From contig NW_006766888.1 of NCBI RefSeq assembly GCF_000275845.1, positions 1,368,161-1,414,061 on the forward strand: a stretch of 45,901 nucleotides of DNA, written 5' to 3'. The notes under the pieces were generated by a model. It worked only from the letters and a program-made list of their open reading frames with translations. It searched no databases and was not told the DNA's origin. Origin of the DNA: Dichomitus squalens LYAD-421 SS1. Its lineage: Eukaryota; Basidiomycota; Agaricomycetes; Polyporales; Polyporaceae. The position numbers were made by a program, and so were the translations under genes. Of this stretch, positions 33,660-45,798 are shown one piece after another. Numbering within the stretch: position 1 is the first letter of the stretch; each line of letters begins with the position of its first letter.

Positions 33660-35881
33660 ATGTCGCGCTATAACCCCACCCGGACCGTATCTAGCAATAG
33701 CACATCGATACAGGTCGGCAACGGTCACTGCGCCTTCGTCGCAGACGTCACGACAATGTAAACCTTCCCGATCGCCATTATGTCCGAATGGGCCTGGAAG
33801 AATGACGACTCCTTGACCGAGGGAACCACCGACCCCGACTTTGATGCGTATCAAAGCAAGACCTGCAATGGGGAGACTTACTTATTCGGGGGACCCGAGC
33901 TGTCGAAGCAGTGGCTCGGAGCGAGCCCGGACCGTGTAAACCTCGGAAGGGTCGAGCTGGCATTACGAAGCGAGGAGGGCGCTGTCATTGGTATAACGGA
34001 GGCCGAACTGGAGGGCACGAGACAGAGGCTGGACCTACGGACAGGGACGATGACGAGCAGCCTCCAATGGCAAGGCGCGGATGTGGTCGTACAGACGATC
34101 TCAGCGCAGAGCAGCGACGCGGTCGGTTTCACTGCCACATCCTCGCTGCTCGAGAGGGGCCATCTCGGTATCATGTTGGGCTTCTCGTGGGATGACGGAT
34201 GTTCAGACTTTCAGATGTATTTGGTGGACATCTGGAACGCGACGAGCATCTACACAACCTTGATGAATACTGAAGCTAGATTGGGGAGGAATATCAAGCG
34301 ACCATCCCACATACGATAGTGAACAACAGGTTCTACACCCTCGTTGGTGGACTCGAAGGGACGACTCTGACATCGTGTCTGGTTCGCCAGAGGAGAACCG
34401 CTGCATCCTCTCGCCGACACGGTCGAGCTCATCCTTCTCGCTTGCAGTCGTTTATGTGCCCGCATTGCTAAGGACGATCCCGACTGACGTTCAGACGGAA
34501 TCCAGGCGCGTGTGGGAGGACTACTGGTCCGCAGAAGGGTTCGTCGACCCTGTAACAGGATCGAGCGACTCTCGCGCAGACGCGCTCCAGAGGCGGATCA
34601 TCCTGTTGCAGTACCTGATGCGCGTCAACGAGGCGGGCGACTCGCCGCCGCAGGAGCTACGCGCGTGCGATGCTTCTTCCTTCCAAAGGGGCTCCAAGTG
34701 CTGATCACCATCCTTCTCCCACAGTACGGACTTGTGAACAATGGCTGGGTCAATGCACCGCTCTCGACCAGGATCACGCGCATGTACTCACCTTTGAGCG
34801 ATATCGCGGCAAGGTCCACATGGAGACGTTCTTCTGCTGAGACCTCCTCGCGCGCATGTCGGGTACCTACGCCCGCTTCCTTCGAACGTCCTTCGCACAC
34901 GCGCGCGGGTCCAGAAAGGCTATTCGACCGGAGCGCGCAGGTGGAAGATGACGGACCCGGTCGGGCGATCGTCCTCCGGGGAAACCAACGAGCTGCTGAT
35001 CTAGCTGCGGCTGTGCCGTGCCCCTGACCTTCGTCGAGTAAGTACGAGCGTCGCGCGCGTACACACGGCTCCGGCACTGGCCTGCGCGCGACGCTCGAGG
35101 AGTAGCGGGACGTGATACATGTGGCGGCGCATTGTGTGGCGATGTTCGCGAAGCGAAACGGGAGCACGGAGAGTCTGTGATTAAGGACCGTCAATGTGCG
35201 TCTTGAGTGGGTCCATGTCATGGAGCCCGAACGTAACGCGTTTGAGCGTGCGCACTGGCGCTTTGGGTTAGAGCGCGCGAGTACGTGGATGGAGAGGCCG
35301 GGCGAGCTTGTACAGACTCGGAGTGCGTGGACGGACAAGGGGTTGTATGCGGCGTACGAAGGGATCCCGAATGGCTTCTGGGAAACGCCGACGTACACGA
35401 ACGACCACCTTGTGCGCGTCGGGTTGTACGGATGGTTACCGCAGGCGACCAACACGAGCTTGGATACCGCGAAGGCGACCGTAGAGAAGGTCTGGATGGG
35501 CTGGAAGGCGATCGTTGGGGGCAAAGCGTTTGCAATTGCGGCGCGAAACCATTGCAGCAATCGCACTGACTAGCATCCTGCTGGACAGACGTAGAGTGGG
35601 ACTTCTCCATGCTGGTTATGTCCGTCCGCAGCGCGCAACGGGGAAATGGAGAAGGCGTTTGAGTGGCTTCTCCATCTTCTGTTCGAATTCAGCGACGTTT
35701 GGATGTCGATGGGGGGTGTGCGCGTTACAACGCCATACTTTCAGGGTTCTGGGGCGCTGCTGTATGTTATTGCGATGAAGGCGAAAGGTTGGAGCGGCAG
35801 CAATCGCACAGCGCCAGGTTTCCCGAACAGGGGTTGGGAGATGAAGGTGGAGGGATGGAGGGAATCAGTCAAGCATTGTGA
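33660..35881 (+). pseudogene. Six-hairpin glycosidase pseudogene
   Basis: Pieces of one protein appear in order but in changing frames. 33660-33758: MSRYNPTRTVSSNSTSIQVG onward, then in-frame TAA at 33759, continuing in the same frame as EWAWKNDDSLTEGTTDPDFD. 34000-34130: LDLRTGTMTSSLQW and ISAQSSDAVGF. 34500-34680: WEDYWSAEGFVDPVTGSSD and LQRRIILLQYLMRVNEAGD. Around 34730-35000: short pieces (LVNNGW, KMTDPV). 35250-35520: LERASTWMERPGE, GLYAAYEGIPNGFWETPTYT, LVRVGLYGWLPQA. 35646-35880: KAFEWLLHLLFEF, MGGVRVTTPYFQGSGALLY, GWSGSNRTAPGFPN. This matches a basidiomycete six-hairpin (alpha/alpha toroid) glycosidase of roughly 750 residues, normally secreted for plant-polymer breakdown. Many frameshifts and at least one stop make it non-functional. 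Confidence 0.75.
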
Positions 35882-37286
35882 GAAGTGTTGCCATCATGCA
35901 CACACCTCTTGAGGAAGACTCGCCGCGCCAGGACAGGTTATCTTCTATTAACTCAATGCATCCGCTCGCTCCTTGGGCCGAAAGGAGCACTGCACAAACA
36001 TCGAATGTGTGTACAACGGAGGTGCTCGGTGTTGGTCCCGTTCATGTCGTAAAGCAACGCCGGGATACGGACTACGATTCTCACAAGGACGTGCGTTCCG
36101 ATCAGCAGGATGATATGCAGGACGGAGAAGTTGCCTCACTCGCTGAACGCGGCCACCATCCTTTGCTGTGCTCAGCTTGATTACCGGACGTACAGCGGAG
36201 TGACATGAGCGGTCCAGCTGATGGAGCAGCTTCTCGATACTTTGTCACCAGCGTGACGATGTGGGGATGCCCGTGCATACGAACCCATCGTTCCTGTATT
36301 CGTGCGCACGGCCTTCACGGTAGCAAATCAGGCATAAGGTTCTAACACATTCGAGGCGCGGTGGTGATGGGAGTCTTGAGTTCGTAGATAGGACAGCACC
36401 GGGCTATGTATACGAATGCCCGTTGAAGGTGGGTCACGGACGCCCACGGAAGGACTACTGTATGTGGCAGCCTGCGGGGGCTCTCCGTGTCGGAAGTTTG
36501 TAGACGGAGAGCTTACAATTGCGAGTATAGCACGGACTGTAATTTGACTCGCGGATTCTAGACACTCTCAAATCTTAATCTCATGAAACAGCCACATACC
36601 ATTTCATGTTTGGTCCGGGAGAAAGCTGTAGCCTGAGCCGCGTAAGAATGGCCCGACGCCAACGGAAGGCGCGGCCTTCGTTCAGAAAATGTTCGGCACG
36701 TCGGAAGTTTCAGGATCACGATGGAAGCGCATTCGCTGAGCGGCCACTCCTCCGAATCTTGTCATGTACAGGTGCGTTCAGCTTGAGCACGCATGGCACA
36801 GCCTAGAGCGGGTGCTGAGAGTGGTATGAGACGTCGTTGGACGCCTTCTGCCTCGAGGGTCCGGCCAAGGGGTGACACCGGCAGGTCTGGATGAGATACA
36901 CGTGTTGAGACCAGTGTAGGCGATGAGATGGTCGACATGATATGTGAGATTAGGTTCGAGGGCAACGGGTCGAGAAGCGGAAGAGGAACGGAGACGGTCG
37001 TCGGACATGGTCAAATGACAACCGAGGCGCTGCTCCCGATGGTGGGCAAGGGCCTGTGTAATAGGCTGGGCTTGATTGCATATAGACGGCGTACTAGGGT
37101 GATTAATATCTGGATAAACGAGACAAGTAGAGGACTGTAATGGGATAAATGAAAAGGGATAAGGGCAGTGATGGGTGGTGCCTGGAGTGGAAGAGGCGCC
37201 GTTTTGGGAGTTGGCACCGCTGTTCTCTCCAGATCTGCCTTCGACTCCGACAACCACGACAACGACCTCTGCTGCTATCAACCATC
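35882..37286. other. Intergenic, nothing recognised
   Basis: Short frames only. The last 150 bases, purine-rich then pyrimidine-rich, should hold the promoter of the next gene. Confidence 0.4.
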
Positions 37287-38570
37287 ATGGCCACTCACAC
37301 TCAAGACTCCTCCGCCCCCCAGTCCCTCTCTCTCCTCACACCCATCCCCGTCTCCTCCTCGCGCCCAGCAGACGCCAGCCCTCTCGCCATGAACGGAACC
37401 ACCACCTCGCCGGCCGAGCTGAGACACATCACCTCCGCCACCAACCTCGCAAGCCCATCGCGCGAGCGCAAGCTTTCGACTCGCAACTCGCAACATCTCC
37501 GCACTCATCGTCTGGGCTCCCGCTCGCCGGCGTCCATCCCCTCCTCTCCGACATCAGTGTGAGTTTGCACATTCTACTGCCTATCGCGTAAAACGGCGCA
37601 TATCTCACATCCTTTCGACCGTAGTCACTCCTCCTCTTCAGCGATCTTCGAGCGTGATATCGAGCCCATCGCTTCGCCGCTGTCCCACACGTCTGACCCG
37701 CACCACATCCCTCGCGCGAAGTTCACCGAGGAAATTGAGCGCGCAGTTCCCTCCGTGCTCGACAGCGCTGCCGCGGTACTCACATCAACAAATCCGGACG
37801 ACGACGATCTGGATGCAATTTCAATCGTCACCCCCGCCCCAATCGATCCTGGCTACCAGAGCGGATTCACAAGTCCAATATCGCGACTGAGCAGCCGGAG
37901 CCCTAGCCCGACGGGGAATAGGCGGAGCCTACTCTTCAGCAATTCGCTCCCGGGTTCTCCCCCAAAACCTCCGCAAGGGACGTCTCCAATTCGTCCCACC
38001 ATCCAGACGAGCCCCTCGCCTCCGGGGCGCACATCGACGCTCCCAACAACAGTGACGCCGACGCCAACGTCCGCCTACTTCTCTGCAGCGTCAGATGCCG
38101 ATTCCAATTCGAATGCTTCTTCCCCGACCACCGCAACGCACACCGAGCATCCTCTGCACAGTCTCCCGTCCCAGCCCCATCAGCCACAACAGCTGACGTC
38201 AATAACCGTACCCGCCCCATTCCCATCGCACCCTCCGTCACCCAAGAATGTCACAAAACGCTTGTCCTTCATCTCGTACGCAGACCTCCTCTCCTCGACT
38301 CCGGCCTCGGCGATTCCTCTATCCAGCCTCACATCCTCCGCGGTCGTGTCGGAGCCGCCGCCCCACATTCCGAGCGTCATTGGAGTTCCCCAGGCCCAGT
38401 ATGCGGCCAGCTCGAGCGGTAGCATCCACGCGGCGCCGACGTTCGTGCTCGAACGTGATGCGGCCATGGGCGTGGTCGATGACGTCGGCGGTGAATGGGA
38501 GCGCGAAGGCCTCGGCAAGGGCCTGGAGGAGCGGTTGGAAGCGCTCAACGCCGTACCTTCCAGAGCATAG
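37287..38570 (+). CDS. Ser/Pro/Thr-rich hypothetical protein, two exons
   Basis: Exon 1 (37287-37558) and exon 2 (37625-38570) join across a 66-nt intron (GTGAGT...GTAG) in phase 2 to 405 residues. The start ATG follows a pyrimidine-rich CAACCATC context. The protein is low complexity throughout: many SP and SPP clusters (SSRSPSPTGNRRS, LPGSPPKPPQGTSP, HPPSPKNVTKRLSFISYADL), which look like targets for proline-directed kinases. Two less disordered islands exist: AKFTEEIERAVPSVLDSAAA near residue 120 and a C-terminal acidic helix with GEWEREGLGKGLEERLEALN. No signal peptide, membrane segment or catalytic motif. Codon use and one open frame of 315 codons support it as real. I do not recognise a family; a regulatory or scaffold role is only a guess. 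Confidence 0.75.
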
Positions 38571-39735
38571 GAGAGGGTGCTTGCGCTCAGACCTTGCTAC
38601 CTCTTCATGACCAACAGCAGCCCGCTGACTGAAGCGTGCGCAACGGTTGAGGCCTTGCGCTTGTCGATGATGACGTGTGACGACTGATGACGGCAAAGAT
38701 ATGCACCGAACCCTCCCCTGGTCTAATCCTTTTTTCCGGATATGGCTGGCTCTTCCTTTCCTTGAGATCACTTCCCGTTCCCCCCCCCATGCCCCCCAAT
38801 GTCTTGCATGGCACTCTCCATGTGCTACGATTTGCTCGGTTGTACAATCCTCTCGTGCCGTTGTTGATCACATACTACTTTAACTCCCGCGTTTAGTTGC
38901 TTTGTTCTATGATTACGCTTATGGTTCTGTATACCCTACGGCCTGTTTCGTAAAGCTTCTTTTTGAACATTCCCCCTCCGAATCCTCGCCACCTGTTCGT
39001 CATGCATCATGCCCAGTACGGTCGACGTTCAGGCGGTGGCTCTCGTCGTCTTCTAGATTCCGTCACCGTTGAACCGGCCCTTATTATTTTCCTCCCTTCT
39101 TCCAACCCACCAAATTCGCTCCTACGAATGTGGAGCACCTGAACGAAGCTTGAACGAACGGCACTCGGTCTATGTCTTATATATCAAACCCCCAAATCAC
39201 TTTTTGCTGTGTTCTATCGATATCTGTACATGTACCACTAATCTTCCCTGCTACCTTCTGTTCATGTAGGTCCTCTCCTGCTCCGAACTTGTGTTTGGCT
39301 TTTCTGCGCTCAAGTTCCCCAACTATGTTACCTTATCCGTATCAGACTACCACAACCCTCCTCTACTACCGTTTCCGCCGTTAGTCAATCTGATAGCGTC
39401 ACTGCAGTGCCTTCGACGTCGCCCTCTAGCGAGTGTGCAGCCTTATGGGTTGTTGCCGCAGCGCGCAGTCTGCCATGTCAATATCTCCTGTTGCGAAGTT
39501 TACTCAAGCTATCGTTACCTGCCCCAATCCCGTGGATATTCCATCCTGGGCTGAAGTATGTCATGCCGGATATGTTCGGATACCGTGTGCATCGATTGCA
39601 AACAAGTGACATCGACGTTATCTACATACAAGTTTCTTTCATTCATGTTCGTCTTCTTCAATCGTGTGGACAGCCAATACCACGCGGGCTCATGGTCCAC
39701 ATAGTCCCTTCCGACAAAACGCCTCAAAGGCCTTC
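38571..39735. other. Intergenic between convergent genes
   Basis: Convergent 3' ends (plus gene ending 38570, minus gene ending 39736). T-rich, with no coding features; probably 3' UTRs. Confidence 0.5.
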
Positions 39736-41243
39736 TCAGGGGGCACCAGCCAGGAGCCACTTGACGCCGTCGATCGTGTCCCGGAACACCTGCCTCGAGA
39801 TGGCGAGGTGGGGCGTGAAGTAGTAGAAGGCGTGCGGGAGGTCTGGGTACCTGCGCGTGGGGTCAGCAAGGCGAGCACCAGGCTGAGCCTGCATGTGCAG
39901 GAAGGGACGCGGAAGGGGACGGGCTAGACGTACAACGTAGACTTGGTCTTGACACCGGCCTGCTTGAGAATCTTCTCGAGGACGACCGCGTCGTCCCGGA
40001 GGGGGTCGCGCTGGTTGTACTGGATGTATGCGGGCGCGACGCCGGCGTGCGAGGGGAAGTAGTAGGGCGAGAAGCGGGGGTCGTCGAGACGAGTGGGGTT
40101 GTATAGGCCTGGACGATGGCAAAGCACGATCATGGTCAGCTTGATGATAGCGGGGTCTGGAAGGGGAGGGAAGGAGACTCACCTATGAAGAAGAGCAGCT
40201 GTTCTTTGGGAAGAGTCGCGCTAGCAGCGTTCTCCTCTATGGCGACGAGGTCTTTCTTGAACCTGTCGGTGCAGAGTGGGCTCAGCATGGAGCGCAGGCA
40301 TGGAGGCTAATGGTGTGATGGAGACGTGGGTGCTTACTCTTCTGGGTATGCACTCGGATGGAGGATCACAGGCTCACGGGGAACTTGGCCTGTGAGCGGA
40401 TGGTCCTTGAAGAACGGGTCGTCCCGAACGATGTGTGCGAGGGTCGCCGTCAAGTTGCCCCCTGCGGAGTCGCCGCCGATGATGAAGCCCTTCGACGGGT
40501 CGACGTGGATAGAAGCCGCGTTCTCCACAGTCTGGCCTCGAGGGTTAGTCGATATCACGATCACTACTCGCGACTAGGGCAACTGGTACGTACCCACTTG
40601 AGGGCCGCCAGGGAGTCGGTGAGGGGTACAGGAAACGGATGCTCGGGAGCCAGTCTGCATACAACAGGGCCGGCGTCAGTCCTAGAGGAGCTTTCCAAAG
40701 ATGCAGGATATCGACCGACCGGTAATCAACATTGACTGACACGACCTGGAGCTCGACCGACAAGATTCGAAGCTGATAGTCATCTACCCACGGATCTCCG
40801 GCAGCCCAACCTGTAGACGGACACACAGGATGAGGGCATAGTCTCAGAAGATACGTCGGTCGCTTTACCGCCACCATGGAACCAGACTACCACGGGGAAC
40901 GTCTTTGCCTTGTCTTCAGAGGCCGGGATGACAACGCGCACGTTAAACTCGCCACCATCGACCAGCACTTTCTTGTCTTCGAACGTGTAGGTGGACTCTA
41001 AACGGAGTGTCAACCATGAGGGACATGATATACTTGCAGCTGAAAGCAAGTAGAAACGAGGTAAGACTCACCCGCAGGCAGATCCCCTGCGTAGACCTTC
41101 TGGATGTGCTGACTCGCGCCTGCGAGCTGCGCTCGCTGTGTTGCCAAATTAGGCTCCGCTGGCGACGGGTTGTTTCCCTGAGCGGCAGCTACTTGCGCCC
41201 GGAGCTCTACGAGAGCTGCTGCGAATTCTGGGTTGAGGGACAT
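39736..41243 (-). CDS. Alpha/beta hydrolase fold-3 (HSL-type esterase/lipase), eight exons
   Basis: Exons (minus) 41243-41072, 40997-40869, 40810-40720, 40654-40594, 40531-40338, 40262-40183, 40108-39934 and 39850-39736 join in frame to 338 residues. Motifs of the hormone-sensitive-lipase group are complete: oxyanion hole HGGGWAAGD, split by the second intron; VNVDYRLAPEHPFPVPLTDS; nucleophile elbow GGDSAGGNL; catalytic Asp in YNQRDPLRDDA; catalytic His in LPHAFYYF. No signal peptide is seen, so it is probably intracellular, acting on short acyl or acetyl esters; the exact substrate is open. All junctions have GT-AG ends; one donor is GTCGGT and the others are strong. No biosynthetic partners adjoin it. 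Length and triad suggest an active enzyme. Confidence 0.93.
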
Positions 41244-42195
41244 GCTGTACTGATCGCAATCGCTAAGAGTGACTTAGGGGACCTAAGGAAGTGCCTGCAA
41301 GGTGTATTGAATATGGGGCGGTCTCGCGGGTACATGGCCTGATCAGGGGTCAATCGACTAGAAGTGATCACTCAGCATCTTGCTTCATTTGTAACAATCA
41401 TGACGAAGGGAGCGTCAGCTGGCAACACTATGAGTATCCGTGCTGATCGCAGTCAGTGACGTTAGGGCTCAGCCCACCTCGGGGCCCGGATAGCACATGG
41501 GCCAATTGGCCCGGTGCACAATCCACTGCTTGGCGGGGGAAAACACAGACATCGACATTGCTATAGTTCGTGTTTGCGATCGTCCAGATTTGGTGTAGTC
41601 GATACGCCTCGAATCCACCTCGGTCGTGTCCCGCTGCAACTTAAAAGTGCCGATGAGCGTCGATGCAACGCGGAGACCGGCGACGGTTGTGGTCGTTCGG
41701 ATTCACTTACTCATACATGCGCCAACACCTTTGGTATCTTCTCAGATCCCGCCATTCTCTTTGTCATGTCTTGCCAACCTGGTCTGCAGAGCGGAATAGG
41801 CTAGACATGCCTGACCGTCAGTTTACCCAATTTGCCGATGAGCCACCAGTGTGAGATGTCGCACGGCTACCTTGATTGATCTCCATAAACCTGCTTTCGT
41901 ATATGAGCACTGTGTCAGTACAGCGCACCATTTGGCGTCGATATGGAGATATGTAAGAACTTACATCTCACGTTGCGGGATCCGCTGACATACACCGACG
42001 CGGGCACTCCGAGAGTCGGCAATTGTGGTGGCGGTGCTGTGCGGCAGTGAAAGTCCCACGATACGACCTTCTTCCAACCCATCAACGGTGTCCCTATTAG
42101 GAGGGTGCCGCTAAGACTCACGAAGACGAGGAGATGAATGAGGTGTATTTGCACGGGTGATTTATCGAGGTGGCGTTGGTGACAACGGTGCGCTA
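41244..42195. other. Interval with a possible small unrecognised minus-strand gene
   Basis: A minus-strand frame at 42154-41915 begins with a hydrophobic stretch resembling a signal peptide, but its first ATG lies internally (near 42092), and I cannot extend it into a known family. A TATA box lies upstream at 42196. Everything else is featureless. Confidence 0.25.
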
Positions 42196-42203
42196 CTTAT
42201 ATA
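42196..42203 (-). promoter_or_regulatory. TATA-like element on the minus strand
   Basis: TATATAAG on the minus strand. The nearest downstream ATG is about 100 bases away, in a frame with no recognised product. Confidence 0.35.
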
Positions 42204-43336
42204 ATGAAACTCGCCTCCCCCAGTTGAACGGAGGGGCCGGGACCACCAGTTGCCATGATTGTGATGACAGCCTGGCAGCGCCGTAACGTCTTCGGTGCTA
42301 CACCTCCTCAAGCTAGTTCAGTGTCGTTTTCGTATAAGGCTATTCTCCCCTATAGAACTAGGCATTCAGTGCAGTCGATCCTTCCAACCCTCCTGTTCTT
42401 TGATATCCTCGTTGTAGGTCAGTAAGTGAACTATGCGCCGTGGATTGGCTCAGGCCACGATCGACGCCCCTCTGAGCCCAGCTCCGCATGCGGAATCCAG
42501 AAGGCGTCCGCTTCTGTAGAGTTCTACTCACCCTGCCCCCCTGACGACCCGGGCTACCTAGGCAGCCTCACTTCTGCTACTTAGCTGAGACCCGTTCACC
42601 GCGACGTCCTTATTGTCTCCCGAGGTCTGGATCACAATCTTCTGGTTCAGGTCCGTCTGCTACCAGCACATTCCTAAGACTCCCCGTTTGCCACCAAGCT
42701 GGGCCCCCCATCTGTTGCGGATGCCGACTTTCGCCATAATTGGCCGCGATGAGTGCTGGCTTTGTAGAAGCCCATGGTGGTGTTCGACCTTGGTCAATAT
42801 GCTCCCCTCAATAGTACTTCTGCCATTATGCCGATAATCTTACCTCTTCTGCGTAGGGTCCTCTTGAGAAATCTCTGTGACATAGTTGGCGGTACATGCA
42901 CAGAGCGCATATGTCCATCAATACTGCACGCTGGAAACTCCGAGGAATGCCATGTAGCTCAACTGGTATGCCGCGCCCATGAGCTTGGCATCCAGCGGCT
43001 CTACGCATCAGTCCATTCGCTAGGCATTGTCTGTAGACGATTAAGTTACGGCCGACTATCAATCCGCTCACAGGTTACAGCATGATGAAGCTCAGTTTCC
43101 GGCAGGTACAACAATTGAGAAAGAAGAGACGAACGATCTTGTAATACAAATGTCAAAGCGTTCGAAATCCTGCCAGGTCACGTCCCGGTCACGCTCAGCA
43201 AAAAACAAGAACGGAATAGTTCAAAGTTCGTTGCTTGCGGAAGCAAAGTCTGTTAGAGACCCCGCTCTGCTGGACCTACACTTCTCCCATCGTCATCCTT
43301 GTCCGACCGAATTTGTAAACTCGAGCGGGTAGCCTC
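42204..43336. other. Intergenic, nothing recognised
   Basis: No coding features. A string near 42950 resembles a tRNA A box but has no B box or cloverleaf. Confidence 0.4.
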
Positions 43337-44314
43337 TTAGAACCTGGCGCCTTGCACGTTCGGGGCCGCCGAGAATGCGTACGCAGGCTGCGGGATAATA
43401 GTGATGTTCTGTGGTGCGGGCTTCTCGTGGTCGTCGCGATACTCGGCATCCCGCTCCTCAGCGAGCTGGCCGACGTACTCGAATGCAATGACGCAGCCGT
43501 CTGTACGGACATTAGTCAGCGACCAATACGGGATGTTGAAAGCGAAGGCAAACCCACAGATCTCAATGAGCCAGAACAGGACGTAGACGACGACGACGAT
43601 CGCGCGCCCCACGGCGAAGCCAGTACTGCAAGCCCAGTGCGTGACGTCAGCTGCGTTGGAAGAATCGGGAAGGCCTTGGGTGTTGTTGTCTGCGGCTGCC
43701 GTGCACTTATTGATCTGGTCGTTGCCCTCGCCGTGGAAGAGCTGGTAGATGAAGAAGATGCCGGCTACGACGTCGAGCACGGTCACGAATGTGATCATGC
43801 CTGCGTAGAGACCCACGAGAGACCGTATCCGACCGATGGCGCCAATAAGACTGTACGGACGTCAGAAAGCCGGTGTCAGCGTCCCCTGTTCTCAAGATGC
43901 CTAAACCTTGCTTGCCCGCTTGGTGTAACCGCATCACGCGCAAGACTGGGGTGCGGGCAACGAGCGCAAGAATCAACCGATAATAAGCGATGACTTACCC
44001 CAACAGTGATGTGAGCGCGAAGATGGTCATCGAAACCGCAAGGCACCAGAGCGCTATCTTCTCGCCCTGTGCGAGACCGAGCGTACCCTTCACTGTTTGA
44101 CCCCGATCAACACGTCAGCATGTAGCATAGCAGACCGCGCCGGCGTTCTGAGGCCGGCGTTGATGACGGAGGAGCACTTACGCATAGCATGGATCTCAAT
44201 CCATCCACCAACGGCGAAGAAACCCCCGACGGCAATGCCCAGGATCGACTCGCAGAACACACCGAATCTCACCGGGAGACAGCAGCAGAACTTGCGTGAA
44301 CGGACGTAGACCAT
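43337..44314 (-). CDS. Four-helix membrane protein of unknown function, three exons
   Basis: Exons (minus) 44314-44182, 44092-43999 and 43850-43337 join in frame to 246 residues, with donors GTAAGT and GTAAGT. Hydrophobic segments are FGVFCESILGIAVGGFFAVG (about 18-37), IALWCLAVSMTIFALTSLLG (about 56-76), MITFVTVLDVVAGIFFIYQL (about 92-111) and AVGRAIVVVVYVLFWLIEIC (about 150-170). A Cys-containing loop of about 35 residues lies between helices 3 and 4 (INKC...HWAC), and a Pro-rich cytosolic tail ends in QNITIIPQPAYAF. The N-terminus MVYVRSRKFCCCLPVRF carries basic residues and three cysteines suited to palmitoylation. The layout is tetraspanin-like but lacks the CCG motif, so it is probably one of the mushroom-specific four-helix families. 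No function is assigned. Confidence 0.8.
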
Positions 44315-44492
44315 GGTGCCTGTAGGAGTATGAAAATCGCAAGATTTAACAGAGAAGAGCGAAGAATAACAGCCGCAAGTGCGGAGGCTCGAGAAAGCAA
44401 GAAGGGTCGGGAGAACAACGAAGGGAGACGAAGTCGAACGCGAACTGGGAGGCGCAGCCCTACAGGAAACCCGAGCGAAGGCGGGAGCAGGT

Positions 44493-44500
44493 CTTATATA
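44493..44500 (-). promoter_or_regulatory. TATA box of the four-helix membrane protein gene
   Basis: TATATAAG on the minus strand, about 180 bases before the ATG at 44314; the interval is purine-rich. Confidence 0.55.
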
Positions 44501-45798
44501 CCTGATCACCAGGGAGTGGGGTTGCAAGGCCAAACCGGCATCGAATTACGCTGATGGTGGTCAACGCCAGGATGAATGCGGTGCAAAGATGGCCGCCGAC
44601 TTGCTTGTTGCCTTCGTCTCTTGAAGCCGCTCTTGCAGAGTGGCACAGCGCACCATGCGGAGCTCGCTTGCCTATCAGAAAGTGGGAAGTTTCGTCTACA
44701 ACGGGGCACATACCATCGCGAAGGGTGCGGTTGTGCAGGTCGCAGTGCGAGGAAGGGGAGGAAGGGGGTAAAAAGCGGTGCTGACATCAACCCGGCCTGT
44801 CGATCACTGCACGGTTGTTAGTATTCGGCTATGCTGTTGGCCTCTCCTGATCGTCATGTCATGTCCGTCCTCGCCAGGCCACTCGTTCGTTAAGAAGCGA
44901 GGAGGAACGGAGTATGTAGGCTGTCCTTAACGGGCTCGATCACGCCTGAATTCGTGAGATGTGGATGAGATGGGTGTAATATAAATTCCCACTGTTCTGA
45001 ACGACTACGCGCTCCCAAGAAGTCCTCCAATCCCCGCCCAGAAGGACTTGAGGACCCCACTTCTCTGACTACGATCGAACAGCATCGATCCTTCTGGGAA
45101 AAACGAAGTAGTGGGACCAAAACGCAGTATGACAGTGGCAAGGCCATCAGCAAATGTGCTGAACCGTGGCAGTGGCAATGCAACGCGTGCCCGGAATGGT
45201 AACACCAAAATTGGCAAGCAGGGAATTGGAACGCATAAGCTCGCCATTGCAAACCTTGGCGGGGCGAGTCGATAATAAGGCCGTCGGGGATTTTGATGGC
45301 AATGACATTGCCTGCAAGAAACTCGCCATATATAACTTATAGATTGACCATTGCTTGACATACTTACAGAATGGGAATGACATGTGCACGGGTGAGACTG
45401 TATGCCTCTGTCGCTCAAATTGCCGCCCATCCACGGCGCTGATCGCTCCTTCGCCCGCAGCACACCTCACCCGTCACCGCTACAAATAGTCTCGTGACCA
45501 GACGTTCGGAGCTTGAATCGGATGCGAAAAACCGGGGGCATCCGAGCTCCTGAACGTCTGGTGGCTTTACCCCCGTGACTCCCCGCTCGGTGACCGGTGT
45601 GACCTCCCTGCCTCTTGTCCTTCGTGCGCGTCTGCCTGCTTATCTCCCCGCTATCTTCGAGTCGCGCTGAGCCTACTCCGCTCTTTGTCGACACTCCTCT
45701 AACTGGTACGTCTCTATGACATCTACAAGCCTTTGCTACACATCCTCCATACTCAATCTGTCTATCTCTCATATAGGCAGTACACAGTAGTCCGCTCC
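44501..45798. other. Intergenic with a possible coding fragment
   Basis: On the minus strand about 45350-45005 reads pieces such as GNVIAIKIPDGLIID and, in another frame, FADGLATVILRFGPTTSFFP ending LGSA, with a GCAG acceptor near 45313. It may be the last exons of a short gene or a remnant. I do not recognise it. The right end contains the 5' UTR of the next gene. Confidence 0.25.
45497..45562. repeat. Imperfect inverted repeat, about 25-bp arms
   Basis: ACCAGACGTTCGGAGCT... and its inverted copy ending AACGTCTGGT pair with small bulges around a loop of about 13 bases (GAAAAACCGGGGG). It lies about 300 bp before the gene at 45799. Confidence 0.7.

Noticed and set aside
34625..35566. A 313-codon open frame on the minus strand
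   Set aside because: It is the antisense shadow of the glycosidase pseudogene. The plus strand carries the recognisable motifs.
36778..37591. Several long frames on both strands around the start of the Ser/Pro-rich gene
   Set aside because: Low-complexity DNA keeps other frames open. Only the frame from 37287 splices into the long second exon.
42944..43020. A tRNA-like stretch (TAGCTCAACTGG)
   Set aside because: It matches an A box only; there is no B box, acceptor stem or full cloverleaf.
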